A program made the translations under genes and the position numbers. The notes under the pieces were generated by a model. The model saw only the letters and a list, made by a program, of their open reading frames with translations, did no database searches and was not told the origin of the DNA. Shown one piece after another: positions 28,744 through 37,201 of a stretch of DNA of 64,000 nt (positions are counted from its first letter, which is position 1; each line of letters starts with the position of its first letter). The stretch is from Bacteroides sp. (lineage in GTDB: Bacteria; Bacteroidota; Bacteroidia; Bacteroidales; Muribaculaceae): positions 186,001-250,000 of the forward strand of contig JAAVCP010000071.1 in NCBI GenBank assembly GCA_014802265.1, in the 5' to 3' direction.

Positions 28744-29334
28744 TTATGTCTTACCGGAACCAACTGCCTCATCAATTTTTGATGCAATGTCACGATATAT
28801 GTCATCTACATTGCCACTGCCGTTAATCTGAAGATATTTGTTCTGATTCTTGTAATGGTCGCGCAGCGGGGAAGTCTGGTTATGATAGACATCAAGACGT
28901 TTCTTGATTGTCTCAAGATTATCATCAGCACGACCTGTCTCTTTTCCACGAGCAAGCATTCTTTCCACCAATTCCTCTTCAGGCACTTCGAGACCTACGA
29001 CTGCATGGAGCTCAGTGCCACGCTTTTTAAGCAGCTCATCGAGGGCTTTTGCCTGTGGAATCGTGCGAGGGAAGCCGTCGAATATAACTCCCTTCTTCCC
29101 TTTTGCCTCCTTTTCAAGCACATCATCAAGAATGCTTATCATGAGGTCATCAGGAATCAATTGACCTTCTGAGATATATTTCTGAGCAGTCTTGCCAAGG
29201 TCAGTTTCATTTTTGATATGTTCGCGAAGCACTTCACCGGTGGAGATATGATGAAGCCCATAGTTGTCAATTATTTTCGCACTTTGTGTGCCCTTACCAC
29301 TGCCCGGGGCACCGAATAATACAAGGTTTAACAT
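28744..29334 (-). CDS. adk: Adenylate kinase
   Basis: The 196-residue protein is adenylate kinase, with the P-loop GAPGSGKGT at residues 8-16 and the DGFPRT motif (VIFDGFPRTIPQAKAL). The lid is short: RGKETGRADDNLETI replaces the long zinc-lid type. It interconverts ATP, ADP and AMP. The length is normal for the short form. Confidence 0.97.
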   Translation of the reverse strand: MLNLVLFGAPGSGKGTQSAKIIDNYGLHHISTGEVLREHIKNETDLGKTAQKYISEGQLIPDDLMISILDDVLEKEAKGKKGVIFDGFPRTIPQAKALDELLKKRGTELHAVVGLEVPEEELVERMLARGKETGRADDNLETIKKRLDVYHNQTSPLRDHYKNQNKYLQINGSGNVDDIYRDIASKIDEAVGSGKT

Positions 29335-29338
29335 CGTA

Positions 29339-29503
29339 GTTAGTGATAAAAGATTAACGATAAAAGATTAACTAATAGAGTGATAAATGATTAACGATTA
29401 GAGATTAATTAATAATGATTAAATATAAGAGATTAATTATTAGATATTAAGTTATTAATCAATTAAAATTAATCTTTAATCTTTTATAATTTATCACTAA
29501 AAT
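29339..29503. repeat. AT-rich element with GATTAA repeats and inverted ends
   Basis: Many near copies of GATTAA and TAATGATTAA fill the gap between adk and hpt. The left end (TTAGTGATAAA then AGATTAA) is repeated inverted at the right end (TTAATCTTT...TTTATCACTAA). Confidence 0.5.
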
Positions 29504-29509
29504 TGAATT

Positions 29510-30052
29510 TTATTCCTCAACGGCATATATATCTTTGAGATTACGCACTTTCCCGTCAAGATCAAGACCATAGCCGATAATAAATTTCGGAGGAATAGAG
29601 AAAGCCACGTAATCAGGCTTGAAGCCGGTCTTGGAACTTTCAGGTTTATAAAGGAGAGTCACAAATCTGATAGAATTGGGGTTACGCTTCTTAAGATCGG
29701 CAATCATCTGCACGGCAGTCAGCCCCGTGTCGACAATATCCTCGATGATTACCACATCTTTGCCATCAATATCTTCAGTAAGCCCGATAAGTTGCTTCAC
29801 GCTCCCACTCGTTGTCATCCCCTCGTAGCTTTTATAGCGCACGAATGACACCGCAGCATCGTTAAGCCCCGCTTCGCGGATAAGGTCTGCGGCAAAGATA
29901 AACGCTCCGTTGAGCACACAGATAAAAAGTGGATTCTTGCCGGCAAGATCTTTGTGAAGTGACGCAGCAATCCTCTTTACCTGTTCCTGGATTTCCTCTC
30001 TCTTCAAATACGGCACAAATGTAAGGCCGTCTACTATGACTTTATCCTCCAT
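29510..30052 (-). CDS. hpt: Hypoxanthine phosphoribosyltransferase
   Basis: With the ATG at 30052 the protein has 180 residues and starts [16 protein letters not shown]. The PRPP-binding motif [14 protein letters not shown] is clear, and the catalytic region [18 protein letters not shown] precedes it. It salvages hypoxanthine/guanine to IMP/GMP. The longer in-frame ATG at 30106 adds 18 residues unlike the family and is rejected. It is next to adk in the purine context. Confidence 0.95.
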   Translation of the reverse strand: MEDKVIVDGLTFVPYLKREEIQEQVKRIAASLHKDLAGKNPLFICVLNGAFIFAADLIREAGLNDAAVSFVRYKSYEGMTTSGSVKQLIGLTEDIDGKDVVIIEDIVDTGLTAVQMIADLKKRNPNSIRFVTLLYKPESSKTGFKPDYVAFSIPPKFIIGYGLDLDGKVRNLKDIYAVEE

Positions 30053-30137
30053 TTCATTCTGAAACTTTATTTCCACAAAATTACAAAATCCACTTGAATT
30101 ATACAAAAGTTTTTAGCCGTATTGTAATAAATAAAAG

Positions 30138-30167
30138 GGGTTGCGACCCAAGTGGCACCACAACCCC
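30138..30167 (-). terminator. Hairpin after the Big_2 protein gene
   Basis: GGGGTTG and CAACCCC arms enclose about 16 bases. It lies 27 bases after the stop codon at 30194 and before hpt, on the minus strand. Confidence 0.45.
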
Positions 30168-30193
30168 ATTCCTTTATGGCAAAAGCCGATAAA

Positions 30194-32119
30194 TTATTTT
30201 ACAACCTTATAAGCCTTGCCGGAAACTTTGAGGATATACATACCCTTGGGAAGAGTAGACAAATATGCCTTGTCAGCCTCTTCTTTAAGAAGTAACCCAT
30301 TCAAGGTATATACGTCTGCTGTGTCCATATCACTGATAACAGACTCAATGCCTGAGAGACCCTCAACACGGCATGTTGCGCTTATGCCAGACAAATCTTT
30401 AGCAATAACTGTTACCACAGCCGTTCCCTCACCTGTTATTTTCACAAGTCCGTTCTCACTTACCGTGGCTACTCTTTCATCTGAAGTGGTCCACTCAACT
30501 GACTTATCTGTGGCATCTTCCGGAAGGACTGTAACAGATAGCTGAACCTCAGTGCCCGGATAATTCACTACCTCTGAGGGGGTGAGCAACAATTCTGACA
30601 CAAGGATTACTTCCGGCTCCTTTTCCTTGACAGTCACAGTGCATGTTGCAGATACACCGGAAGCATCAGCAGCAGAAACAGTTATTACGGCAGATCCCTC
30701 TCCAATTAATTTCACCAGACCATTCTCATTCACAGTAGCCACACTCTCATTTGATGAGCTCCATTTAACTGACTTATCTGTAGCGTTATCGGGAAGAACC
30801 GTAACATTGAGCTGAATCTCTGTATCGGGATAATTCTCTATCTGAGAAGGAGTAAGCAACAATTCTGACACAAGGATAATTTTTTGTTTGACAGTCACAT
30901 TACATGTTGCGGAATTTCCGTTGGGAAGAGTGACTGTGATTTGTGCGGTGCCGGGATTAACAGCATTTATCACACCGTTATTAACCGTTGCCACACTCTC
31001 GTTAGAGCTGGTCCACGTGAGTGTCTTGTCGGTAGAAACATAATCTGAGGTTATAGTGGCAGTAAGAGTAACGCTTTCACCCTCCACAAGAGTCACCTCA
31101 GATTTGTCAAGAGTGACAACGGTGTCATCAAATTTTGAGAATTCTTCATTTGTCACACATTTGAATTCCTTTGGCGAAGTGGCTGGCACCACAAGATAAG
31201 CCGTGTTTGCCGGGAAGTAGTCAACGTCAGACTGAATAAAGCCAAGTGTGCCGTCTTCACATACTCCTAACACACGCATTGTTGCACGATCATTAGCCAC
31301 ATGGTTAACATGACCATAAATATCACAGTTGAAATATACACCTTTGAAATCTGCAGTAGTGCTGACAGTGCCGCCGGAACCACCTATATTCATCCTATTG
31401 GCTGCCGGGTCTGAACCGGCACACTTCACAATAATCGGAGTGGCAGCAGGCACTACACCGGTCACCTCCTTAAGAGTGATCTGTCCCCAACCACCAACTT
31501 TATCAATAGTGTAAAATTTAACACCTTCGGAATAGGCAGACATGGGGAAAGAGGCATAAACAGTGGTGAATTGTCCCTGATACACCCCTTTGGAAACCTC
31601 CATACTTGGTTTGGGTCCATAGTAGTTATCACCGGCAGATTCTATAGGCTTAACATACCACTTTCTGCTATCACCATTAGCGTTTACAGTCATCTTTCCT
31701 TCATCAACGGAAGTAGCAAGAATCTGGTCGCCAAGATAACGGGTCACACCATTATAGACTCCGTAAGCCATATAAAGTTTCTGCCCGTTGGCACTGCCAT
31801 TCTGTGAGATAGTGACATAATGGTTGATTATGTCGTGTACGCTTGTGCCTTGTGTCAGGATATTATATTCCTTCCCTACCGGGTCAATATAAAGCACCGA
31901 TGCCGGGTCACAGCTTACTCTATCGAAGTTACGGTCAAGTTTGATCGCAGTCAAATCTGCATTAGTGGCAACAAAGTCGATTGAACCACGGTTGTCAATC
32001 ACTGACACATAACGGTTAGTCTTATAATTTTGGACACGGTAGTAACCCGCTCCATCAAGATCAGCCATTGCAGGAAGAGCCGCTGCAATCGCCAAAGAGA
32101 GAAGTAGAGTCTTTTTCAT
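30194..32119 (-). CDS. Secreted Big_2-domain protein with T9SS-type tail
   Basis: The 641-residue protein has a signal peptide (MKKTLLLSLAIAAALPAMA), an N-terminal beta-rich region (about residues 20-330), three Ig-like Big_2 domains of about 80 residues (each with a SSNESVATVN-type and TCNVTV/TCTVTV motif) and a C-terminal tail (DVYTLNGLLLKEEADKAYLS, LPKGMYILKVSGKAYKVVK) that is a good T9SS sorting domain. The Ile/Val-rich Big_2 repeats 2 and 3 are almost the same (VSELLLTPS...NYP.TE.QL). It is probably a surface-exposed adhesin or carbohydrate-associated protein. A 10-bp inverted repeat lies upstream at 32172. Confidence 0.85.
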   Translation of the reverse strand: MKKTLLLSLAIAAALPAMADLDGAGYYRVQNYKTNRYVSVIDNRGSIDFVATNADLTAIKLDRNFDRVSCDPASVLYIDPVGKEYNILTQGTSVHDIINHYVTISQNGSANGQKLYMAYGVYNGVTRYLGDQILATSVDEGKMTVNANGDSRKWYVKPIESAGDNYYGPKPSMEVSKGVYQGQFTTVYASFPMSAYSEGVKFYTIDKVGGWGQITLKEVTGVVPAATPIIVKCAGSDPAANRMNIGGSGGTVSTTADFKGVYFNCDIYGHVNHVANDRATMRVLGVCEDGTLGFIQSDVDYFPANTAYLVVPATSPKEFKCVTNEEFSKFDDTVVTLDKSEVTLVEGESVTLTATITSDYVSTDKTLTWTSSNESVATVNNGVINAVNPGTAQITVTLPNGNSATCNVTVKQKIILVSELLLTPSQIENYPDTEIQLNVTVLPDNATDKSVKWSSSNESVATVNENGLVKLIGEGSAVITVSAADASGVSATCTVTVKEKEPEVILVSELLLTPSEVVNYPGTEVQLSVTVLPEDATDKSVEWTTSDERVATVSENGLVKITGEGTAVVTVIAKDLSGISATCRVEGLSGIESVISDMDTADVYTLNGLLLKEEADKAYLSTLPKGMYILKVSGKAYKVVK

Positions 32120-32171
32120 TGAAATTGTTTTTGTTGTTTTTACTTCTGATGGTTTACTAAAATTTTTGTAT

Positions 32172-32195
32172 AGATACGATTAATCAATCGTATCT
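32172..32195. promoter_or_regulatory. Perfect 10-bp inverted repeat, possible operator
   Basis: AGATACGATT AATC AATCGTATCT lies 53 to 76 bases upstream of the Big_2 gene start. It could bind a dimeric regulator. No regulator gene is linked, and it could also be part of the terminator zone of ompA. Confidence 0.35.
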
Positions 32196-32234
32196 GATAT
32201 GGCTAAATTCGCTCATTATAATTTTCATTAAGCG

Positions 32235-32277
32235 AATCAGTCACACTCATGGGAACTTCCCACAAGTGTGACTGATT
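32235..32277 (-). terminator. Hairpin terminator after the OmpA gene
   Basis: AATCAGTCACACT at 32235-32247 pairs perfectly with 32265-32277; an inner TGGGA/TCCCA pair extends the stem. It begins about 40 bases after the stop at 32318. Confidence 0.65.
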
Positions 32278-32317
32278 ATAATAACGGTGGTTTAATGTGA
32301 TTTATTTCACTCAACCA

Positions 32318-33433
32318 TTAATTTTCCTGAGCGATTGCGATAGCCACGCGGTTCTGAACGGGATCAGGATAGGGCTGGTGTTCAGCCTCACCCATGCTCT
32401 TCACAACCATGCGGTCATTGCTGATGCCATATTGAGTGCGGAGCACCTGAGCAACAGCCTCAGCACGCTTGGCAGCAAGACGGAGGTTGAGCTGGAGTGA
32501 ACCTGTACCCTTGTCAGCATAACCGGTGATTGTAACCTTAGAACCGGGATGAGATTTCAAGAAGTCAGCGATAGCGGCAACCTTAGTAAGCTCATCACCT
32601 GTGATGGCTGTAGTGTTGATCTTGAAGAAGATGTCGCGACGCATAACCTCAGCTTCCTTCTTTTCAGGAGCGGGCTGAGCAGGAACCTCTACAATCTTCT
32701 CAACCACTCTCTCGATGATCTGAGGCTCAACAACGGGAGGTTCAATCACACGTGTCACAGTCTCAGACTGAGGACCGAAGAAATACTTAACACCAACGAG
32801 TGCGTTTACATACCAGTCGAGGTTTGAACCAACCTTAGAGTTGTAGTTATCGTTGACGTTGTTTGCCATAAGCTCAAGACCAACCTGCCAGTTTTCTGCC
32901 ACATTGAAGTTAATATCGCAACCAAACTGCATAAGGAAACGAGCCTTAGTGCCATCCCAAAGATTACCGAGGCAGCTCTCACCTGCGGGGAGACCCTGGT
33001 AAGCCTTAGCAATATCATTAGCCTCATTGTTGTGGAAGCCGATGTTCAAGCCGATACCGGCAAGAAGGTTAACCTCAACAAGACGATTGGGGTTGAAACC
33101 GCCGAAAACATTGGTGAGATCAACAACTGCATCAACTGCAGGAGCTACATAGTTCCATTTCCACTTATATTGATCCATGCAAGCCTTGCTCTGCCATGCA
33201 TTGACATTAAGACGCATGCCGATATAGGGATTGAATTTGTAGCCGGCTGCTAACTGTACATTCGGGCTAAGAAGTCTTCCAAACGGGCCCTCGCCGATTG
33301 TCTCCTGGATGCCAACCTGTGCCTGGCCATACCAGTGAGGGAAGAAGGTATATTCTGTGACTGTCTCCTGAGCATTTGCACATAAGCCGCCAAGCAGGAT
33401 TGAAGCCGACAAAAGAATCTTTTTGAAATTCAT
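32318..33433 (-). CDS. OmpA-family outer membrane protein
   Basis: The 371-residue protein has a signal peptide (MNFKKILLSASILLGGLCANAQ), an N-terminal beta-barrel with repeated alternating hydrophobic strands (about residues 25-225), a Pro/Glu-rich linker (VVEPQIIERVVEKIVEVPAQPAPE) and a C-terminal OmpA peptidoglycan-binding domain (DIFFKINTTAITGDELTKV, GYADKGTGSLQLNLRLAAKRAEAV). It links the outer membrane to peptidoglycan. The next gene upstream is the giant coiled-coil lipoprotein, separated by a hairpin. Confidence 0.92.
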   Translation of the reverse strand: MNFKKILLSASILLGGLCANAQETVTEYTFFPHWYGQAQVGIQETIGEGPFGRLLSPNVQLAAGYKFNPYIGMRLNVNAWQSKACMDQYKWKWNYVAPAVDAVVDLTNVFGGFNPNRLVEVNLLAGIGLNIGFHNNEANDIAKAYQGLPAGESCLGNLWDGTKARFLMQFGCDINFNVAENWQVGLELMANNVNDNYNSKVGSNLDWYVNALVGVKYFFGPQSETVTRVIEPPVVEPQIIERVVEKIVEVPAQPAPEKKEAEVMRRDIFFKINTTAITGDELTKVAAIADFLKSHPGSKVTITGYADKGTGSLQLNLRLAAKRAEAVAQVLRTQYGISNDRMVVKSMGEAEHQPYPDPVQNRVAIAIAQEN

Positions 33434-33471
33434 ATTGTGATATCTTTATGGGTTCTATAATTTGAAGAAAA

Positions 33472-33511
33472 GATTGTCCGGGGTCTATCCGGGGATATGT
33501 TCCGGACAATC
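33472..33511 (-). terminator. Hairpin between the giant lipoprotein and OmpA genes
   Basis: GATTGTCCGG at 33472-33481 pairs with CCGGACAATC at 33502-33511. It lies 21 bases after the lipoprotein stop and is not followed by a strong T run, so it may only attenuate transcription. Confidence 0.5.
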
Positions 33512-33531
33512 ATCAGCTCTCTATAAATTTA

Positions 33532-36309
33532 TTATTTTACGCGAACATAATATGTTCTTGTAGAAGTAATGCCACGGTAGTCGAGAGACTGATAGAAGAT
33601 CTCATAAGTCTTACCGCTTTCAAGACCGCTTGTGTTGAATGCAACTTCCTGCTGTCTGCCCTCGAGAACCTTATTGAAGTCAGCACCGGCAGTAGTGTTG
33701 ACAGTTGCGTCTGCAACAGTGTCACCTACCTTAGTGATGGCAACATACTTCTTGTAAGAAGGAACAATGAGTTCAGCGTTGTATGAAGTCAGATAGAGAT
33801 CAAGGATACCCTTATCTACGTATGTCGGGTCAGTAGCTACAGTTGAGAGGTGGTGGAGATCACCGTTCACACCCTTGTAAGCCATAACAACCTGGAGATA
33901 AGCATTGGGGTTCTTGAGGATATCATTCACCTTAGTAGCAAATCTATTGTAGAGGTCAACAAGGCTCTGAGCTGCCTGGCCAAGACGACCTGCAAGCTGT
34001 GCGTTAACGCGATCCTGAATTTCCTGAACAGTATTGTCAACCTTAGCCTGAACATCTGAAAGCTGCTTGTTGATGTCATCAACGATGTCTTTCATCTGCT
34101 TGTTAACCTGCTCGGCAATCTGGTCGGCAAGACTCTCCTTACCAGCCTCAGGATCACCGTTCAGAGACTTCTGTATTGAATCAATAATATTATCTACAAA
34201 TTTATTGAGGGCAGTTTCATTTGTATCAAGCTTACCATCAGGATCATAACCCAACACTATGAAAGTATCACCAGCAAGGAAACCTATTGGGGTCACTTCC
34301 TCACCCTTTGCATTATAATATTTATCAGTCTCAGAATTGTATACTACATCCGGCTCATTAAATATAGGAGAGTTAGAAAGGTCGATTGTAATCTGAGTAG
34401 GATCAACTTTAACTTCAAAATCCAAGTTGATTGTGATGTCAGAATACTTGATACCTGTAAGACCAAGGTTAAGACGGCTCTTGATAGCATTGAAAGCACG
34501 GTTTACGATTGACTGGAGTGAACCGAATGTGGGAAGTTCACGGTCTGTGCCAAGACCCCATGCAGTGCTGTAGCTCAACGGGCGGAATGAAGCAACTGCC
34601 ATGTCATAACCGGAAAGAACGCTCTTAGTCTCACCTGTCTCATCATTCTCTGTCCATGTTACCTTGGCTGCATACTGGGGAAGAACGCCGTCAAACTGAC
34701 GATAGATAAGTTTAGCAACCTCAAGGAAGTCACCTGCCTGATGGTTCTTAACAACATCCTTAAGAGCGCTCTTAAGACCCGGCTCAAGCTCTACGCGGGT
34801 AGCATTGATAAGAGAAACGTAGCCAGCCTCGTCCTTAGTTGTCGGAACGATAGGAGCTTTATAGAAGCCATTGGGAGAAGTTTCACCACGAGTGTAACCG
34901 AATGTGAGCACTTCATCACATTTGTTAGCCTCAAACTTAACAGGGAGAGCCTCACCATTTGACTTAACAAGCTCGAAGGAAAGACCGTCGAAGTTACGGT
35001 TGATCGGGTTGATAGTCATGTAAAGGTTACCGAGAGTCTCAAGTCTCTGCTCGCCGGGACCCTGTGTGAAGATATCTGCAGAAGCAATAGGAAGTTGAAC
35101 ATCCCATACTTTGCCATCTTCACCAGGCTGGTTCAAACCAATTCCACTGGGGAACCTAACCTCACCACCTGAAGGATTTGAAATATAGCTTACGAGCATA
35201 TTTGACTCAATACCGATGGGAAGGCTGATATGACCAAACACAGGGTTATAAGTTCTTTCAACGATAAGACCGGTAACGAGTCTCTTGAAAGCCTCTGCCA
35301 AATTCATCAACTTACTAACCTCTTCATTGAGAATGTCGATTTCCTCAAGTTTTTGATCAACAGCCTCCTGCCATACAGAGAAATTAGCCACGAAAGTGCC
35401 AAAGTCATCGGCAAGAGTATTGAAATCAAGTTGGAGATCGTTGAAATTAGACTGGAGATCGTCGAAATTAGAAGTGAGGGTGCTTAAATCAGTGAAAAGA
35501 TCATTATATTTAGTCTCAAGATCATCCACCTTAGTCTTAAGATCTTCAAACTCAGTAGGAAGATCTTTCAGAGCATCATACTTGCTCTGAAGGTCAGTAA
35601 TATCACTCTGAATACCGGTGATAGCCTGCTCGTTTGCTGTGGCTTTTGTAAGAGCATCAGTGGCTGTAGTTTCAACCTCAGTCAACTTGTTCTCAGCATT
35701 AGCCAGTCTAGTTTCAAGATTATTCAGAGTAGTATCAATATTATCGAGCGTAGTCTGAATAGTACTAACTAACCCGTCAAGTCTAGTAATGTCACCTTTG
35801 ATATTGGTGATATCTGTGTCAACACCATCAAGTCTGTCTTTGAGATCACCAATCTCTGTATTAACAAGAGTCTCAAGAGCAGTAAGGTCAGTTTTGAGAT
35901 CGTCAATAAGAGTAGTCATCGAAGTCTCAAGAGCGTTAATCTTATTCTCGAGCTCCTGTTTCAAAGCTGCGTCTGCTGCCTTATAATCAGACTCGAGCTG
36001 ATCATACTTGTTCTGAAGCTGACCCAAAAGAGTTTCAGCGGCATCTACCCTATTTTTAAGAGCAAGCAGATCTGCAGCTGTAGCGAATTTGCCGTCATCA
36101 ATAAGACGCTGGATCTCATTGTCAAGATTGGTCTTGAATGTTCCATCAGTAAGATCGCGGATTGCAGCAATCTGATCGGAAAGATCCTTCTGACCTACCA
36201 AAGTCTGGTTACGGAATTCCTGCTCGGTGTCCTTACAAGAAGTGAACATACCGACGCCGCCGGTAGCTACTGTAAGCAACAGCAAGCCGTTGAACAATTT
36301 TCTATTCAT
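33532..36309 (-). CDS. Giant coiled-coil lipoprotein of unknown function
   Basis: The 925-residue protein has a lipoprotein signal (MNRKLFNGLLLLTVATGG, then FTSCKD). Residues about 45-330 are one long coiled coil of Leu/Asp/Thr heptads (TLLGQLQNKYDQLESDYK, DLKDRLDGVDTDITNIKGDI). The second part (about 340-720) is globular with many strands. A second short coiled coil (ADQIAEQVNKQMKDIVDDI) lies at about 735-795. The end is another small beta domain. It probably spans a large distance from the outer membrane anchor. It is not a known enzyme by any motif. A long 5' leader of about 170 bases precedes it. Confidence 0.75.
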   Translation of the reverse strand: MNRKLFNGLLLLTVATGGVGMFTSCKDTEQEFRNQTLVGQKDLSDQIAAIRDLTDGTFKTNLDNEIQRLIDDGKFATAADLLALKNRVDAAETLLGQLQNKYDQLESDYKAADAALKQELENKINALETSMTTLIDDLKTDLTALETLVNTEIGDLKDRLDGVDTDITNIKGDITRLDGLVSTIQTTLDNIDTTLNNLETRLANAENKLTEVETTATDALTKATANEQAITGIQSDITDLQSKYDALKDLPTEFEDLKTKVDDLETKYNDLFTDLSTLTSNFDDLQSNFNDLQLDFNTLADDFGTFVANFSVWQEAVDQKLEEIDILNEEVSKLMNLAEAFKRLVTGLIVERTYNPVFGHISLPIGIESNMLVSYISNPSGGEVRFPSGIGLNQPGEDGKVWDVQLPIASADIFTQGPGEQRLETLGNLYMTINPINRNFDGLSFELVKSNGEALPVKFEANKCDEVLTFGYTRGETSPNGFYKAPIVPTTKDEAGYVSLINATRVELEPGLKSALKDVVKNHQAGDFLEVAKLIYRQFDGVLPQYAAKVTWTENDETGETKSVLSGYDMAVASFRPLSYSTAWGLGTDRELPTFGSLQSIVNRAFNAIKSRLNLGLTGIKYSDITINLDFEVKVDPTQITIDLSNSPIFNEPDVVYNSETDKYYNAKGEEVTPIGFLAGDTFIVLGYDPDGKLDTNETALNKFVDNIIDSIQKSLNGDPEAGKESLADQIAEQVNKQMKDIVDDINKQLSDVQAKVDNTVQEIQDRVNAQLAGRLGQAAQSLVDLYNRFATKVNDILKNPNAYLQVVMAYKGVNGDLHHLSTVATDPTYVDKGILDLYLTSYNAELIVPSYKKYVAITKVGDTVADATVNTTAGADFNKVLEGRQQEVAFNTSGLESGKTYEIFYQSLDYRGITSTRTYYVRVK

Positions 36310-36712
36310 TCCCTTTTGATTTAGTTAATTGATATTGTTTATTTAATTGTTTCTGGTTTATCGATTCCTGACTATCAAAGACTTTAGTATCTATCCAATC
36401 AGGGACCGCTCAAATAATTTTTGACAAAAAGCAATAACCCACCGACAGTGTTTACACACTTAGCCAATGAATTTGGCTGCAAAGGTAAAACACTTTGGCG
36501 TATAAAACAAATTTTTAGTGAATTTTTTTATAGGAAACTAAAAAATACCTAAAAATTAGCTCTTTCCCAACAAAAAAGTCACTCTCCAAAAGGATTATAC
36601 CTCTACACACTTGTGTTAGTTAATACCCATATTAACCCAAGCAACCTCAGAGAAAGTTTACCTCAAACTAAACTTTCTCTGAAAATCTCTTGGCTCAACG
36701 AGTAAAAATTAT
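36310..36712. other. Leader and promoter region, otherwise gene-free
   Basis: It holds the divergent promoters at 36480-36511 and 36690-36720 and a long leader for the lipoprotein gene. No coding region or RNA gene is seen. Confidence 0.5.
36480..36511 (-). promoter_or_regulatory. Promoter of the giant lipoprotein gene
   Basis: Minus-strand TTTG at 36511-36508 and TACCTTTG at 36487-36480 with 20 bases between. The predicted leader is about 165 bases. Confidence 0.65.
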
Positions 36713-36720
36713 TAATTTTG
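36690..36720 (+). promoter_or_regulatory. Promoter of the toxin-like gene
   Basis: TTG at 36690-36692 and TAATTTTG at 36713-36720 with 20 bases between. The ATG is at 36752. Confidence 0.6.
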
Positions 36721-36751
36721 TCTCATAAATCAAAATTTTTATTTATGAAAA

Positions 36752-37060
36752 ATGGTTGAATTTCATCTGAAACCTTTTGATGAGGTTTCAAACCCTAAAT
36801 TTAAGTTTTATAAACTCTATGAAGACGATATTAGTTACTACGATAACTTCGTAGAAGAATTAGGAAGAAAATATAAAAGTTTAATTAAGGAATTACCAAA
36901 GATATATGCCCTTATGGATGCGTTAGGCAATATGACTCTTCCTATAACTAAGTTTCGTTATATTCATCCCAATAATAAAGGTGACAGGGAGGATATATGG
37001 GAATTTAAGACTCGTCATCTTAGAGTATATGTTAAGGAAATGATTAATAGAAAAGAATAA
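36752..37060 (+). CDS. Truncated RelE/HigB-like toxin homologue (orphan)
   Basis: The 102-residue protein starts MVEFHLKPFDE and contains ELGRKYKSLIKELPKIYALM and KFRYIHPNN...DIWEFKTRHLRVYVKE, which resembles the RelE/Gp49-like toxin fold (K.R.i.....d.wElr.....Rvyy.). Such proteins normally continue with another strand and helix after RVYV, but this one ends MINRKE and stops, directly before a 52-bp palindrome. No antitoxin gene is seen on either side. It may be a broken or remodelled toxin. Family call is by pattern only. Confidence 0.5.
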   Translation: MVEFHLKPFDEVSNPKFKFYKLYEDDISYYDNFVEELGRKYKSLIKELPKIYALMDALGNMTLPITKFRYIHPNNKGDREDIWEFKTRHLRVYVKEMINRKE

Positions 37061-37065
37061 ATTTC

Positions 37066-37117
37066 CGTAAAATGAGGCGAGTTGATTCAAATTTGAATCA
37101 ACTCGCCTCATTTTACG
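37066..37117. terminator. 52-bp perfect palindrome between convergent genes
   Basis: The two 26-base halves are exact complements with no loop (GAGGCGAGTTGATTCAAA and its inverse about the centre). It begins 5 bases after the toxin-like stop and lies before the convergent PorE-like gene. In RNA it makes a long stem with a minimal loop, with an A/T-rich base; works as terminator in both directions. Confidence 0.7.
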
Positions 37118-37201
37118 TTATCTGCTTCGCTTTTGTCAGACTGTCAAAGCGCACTCAAACTTTACGAACCTATTGTCCTGGTTACACATATAGTATCCTT
37201 T

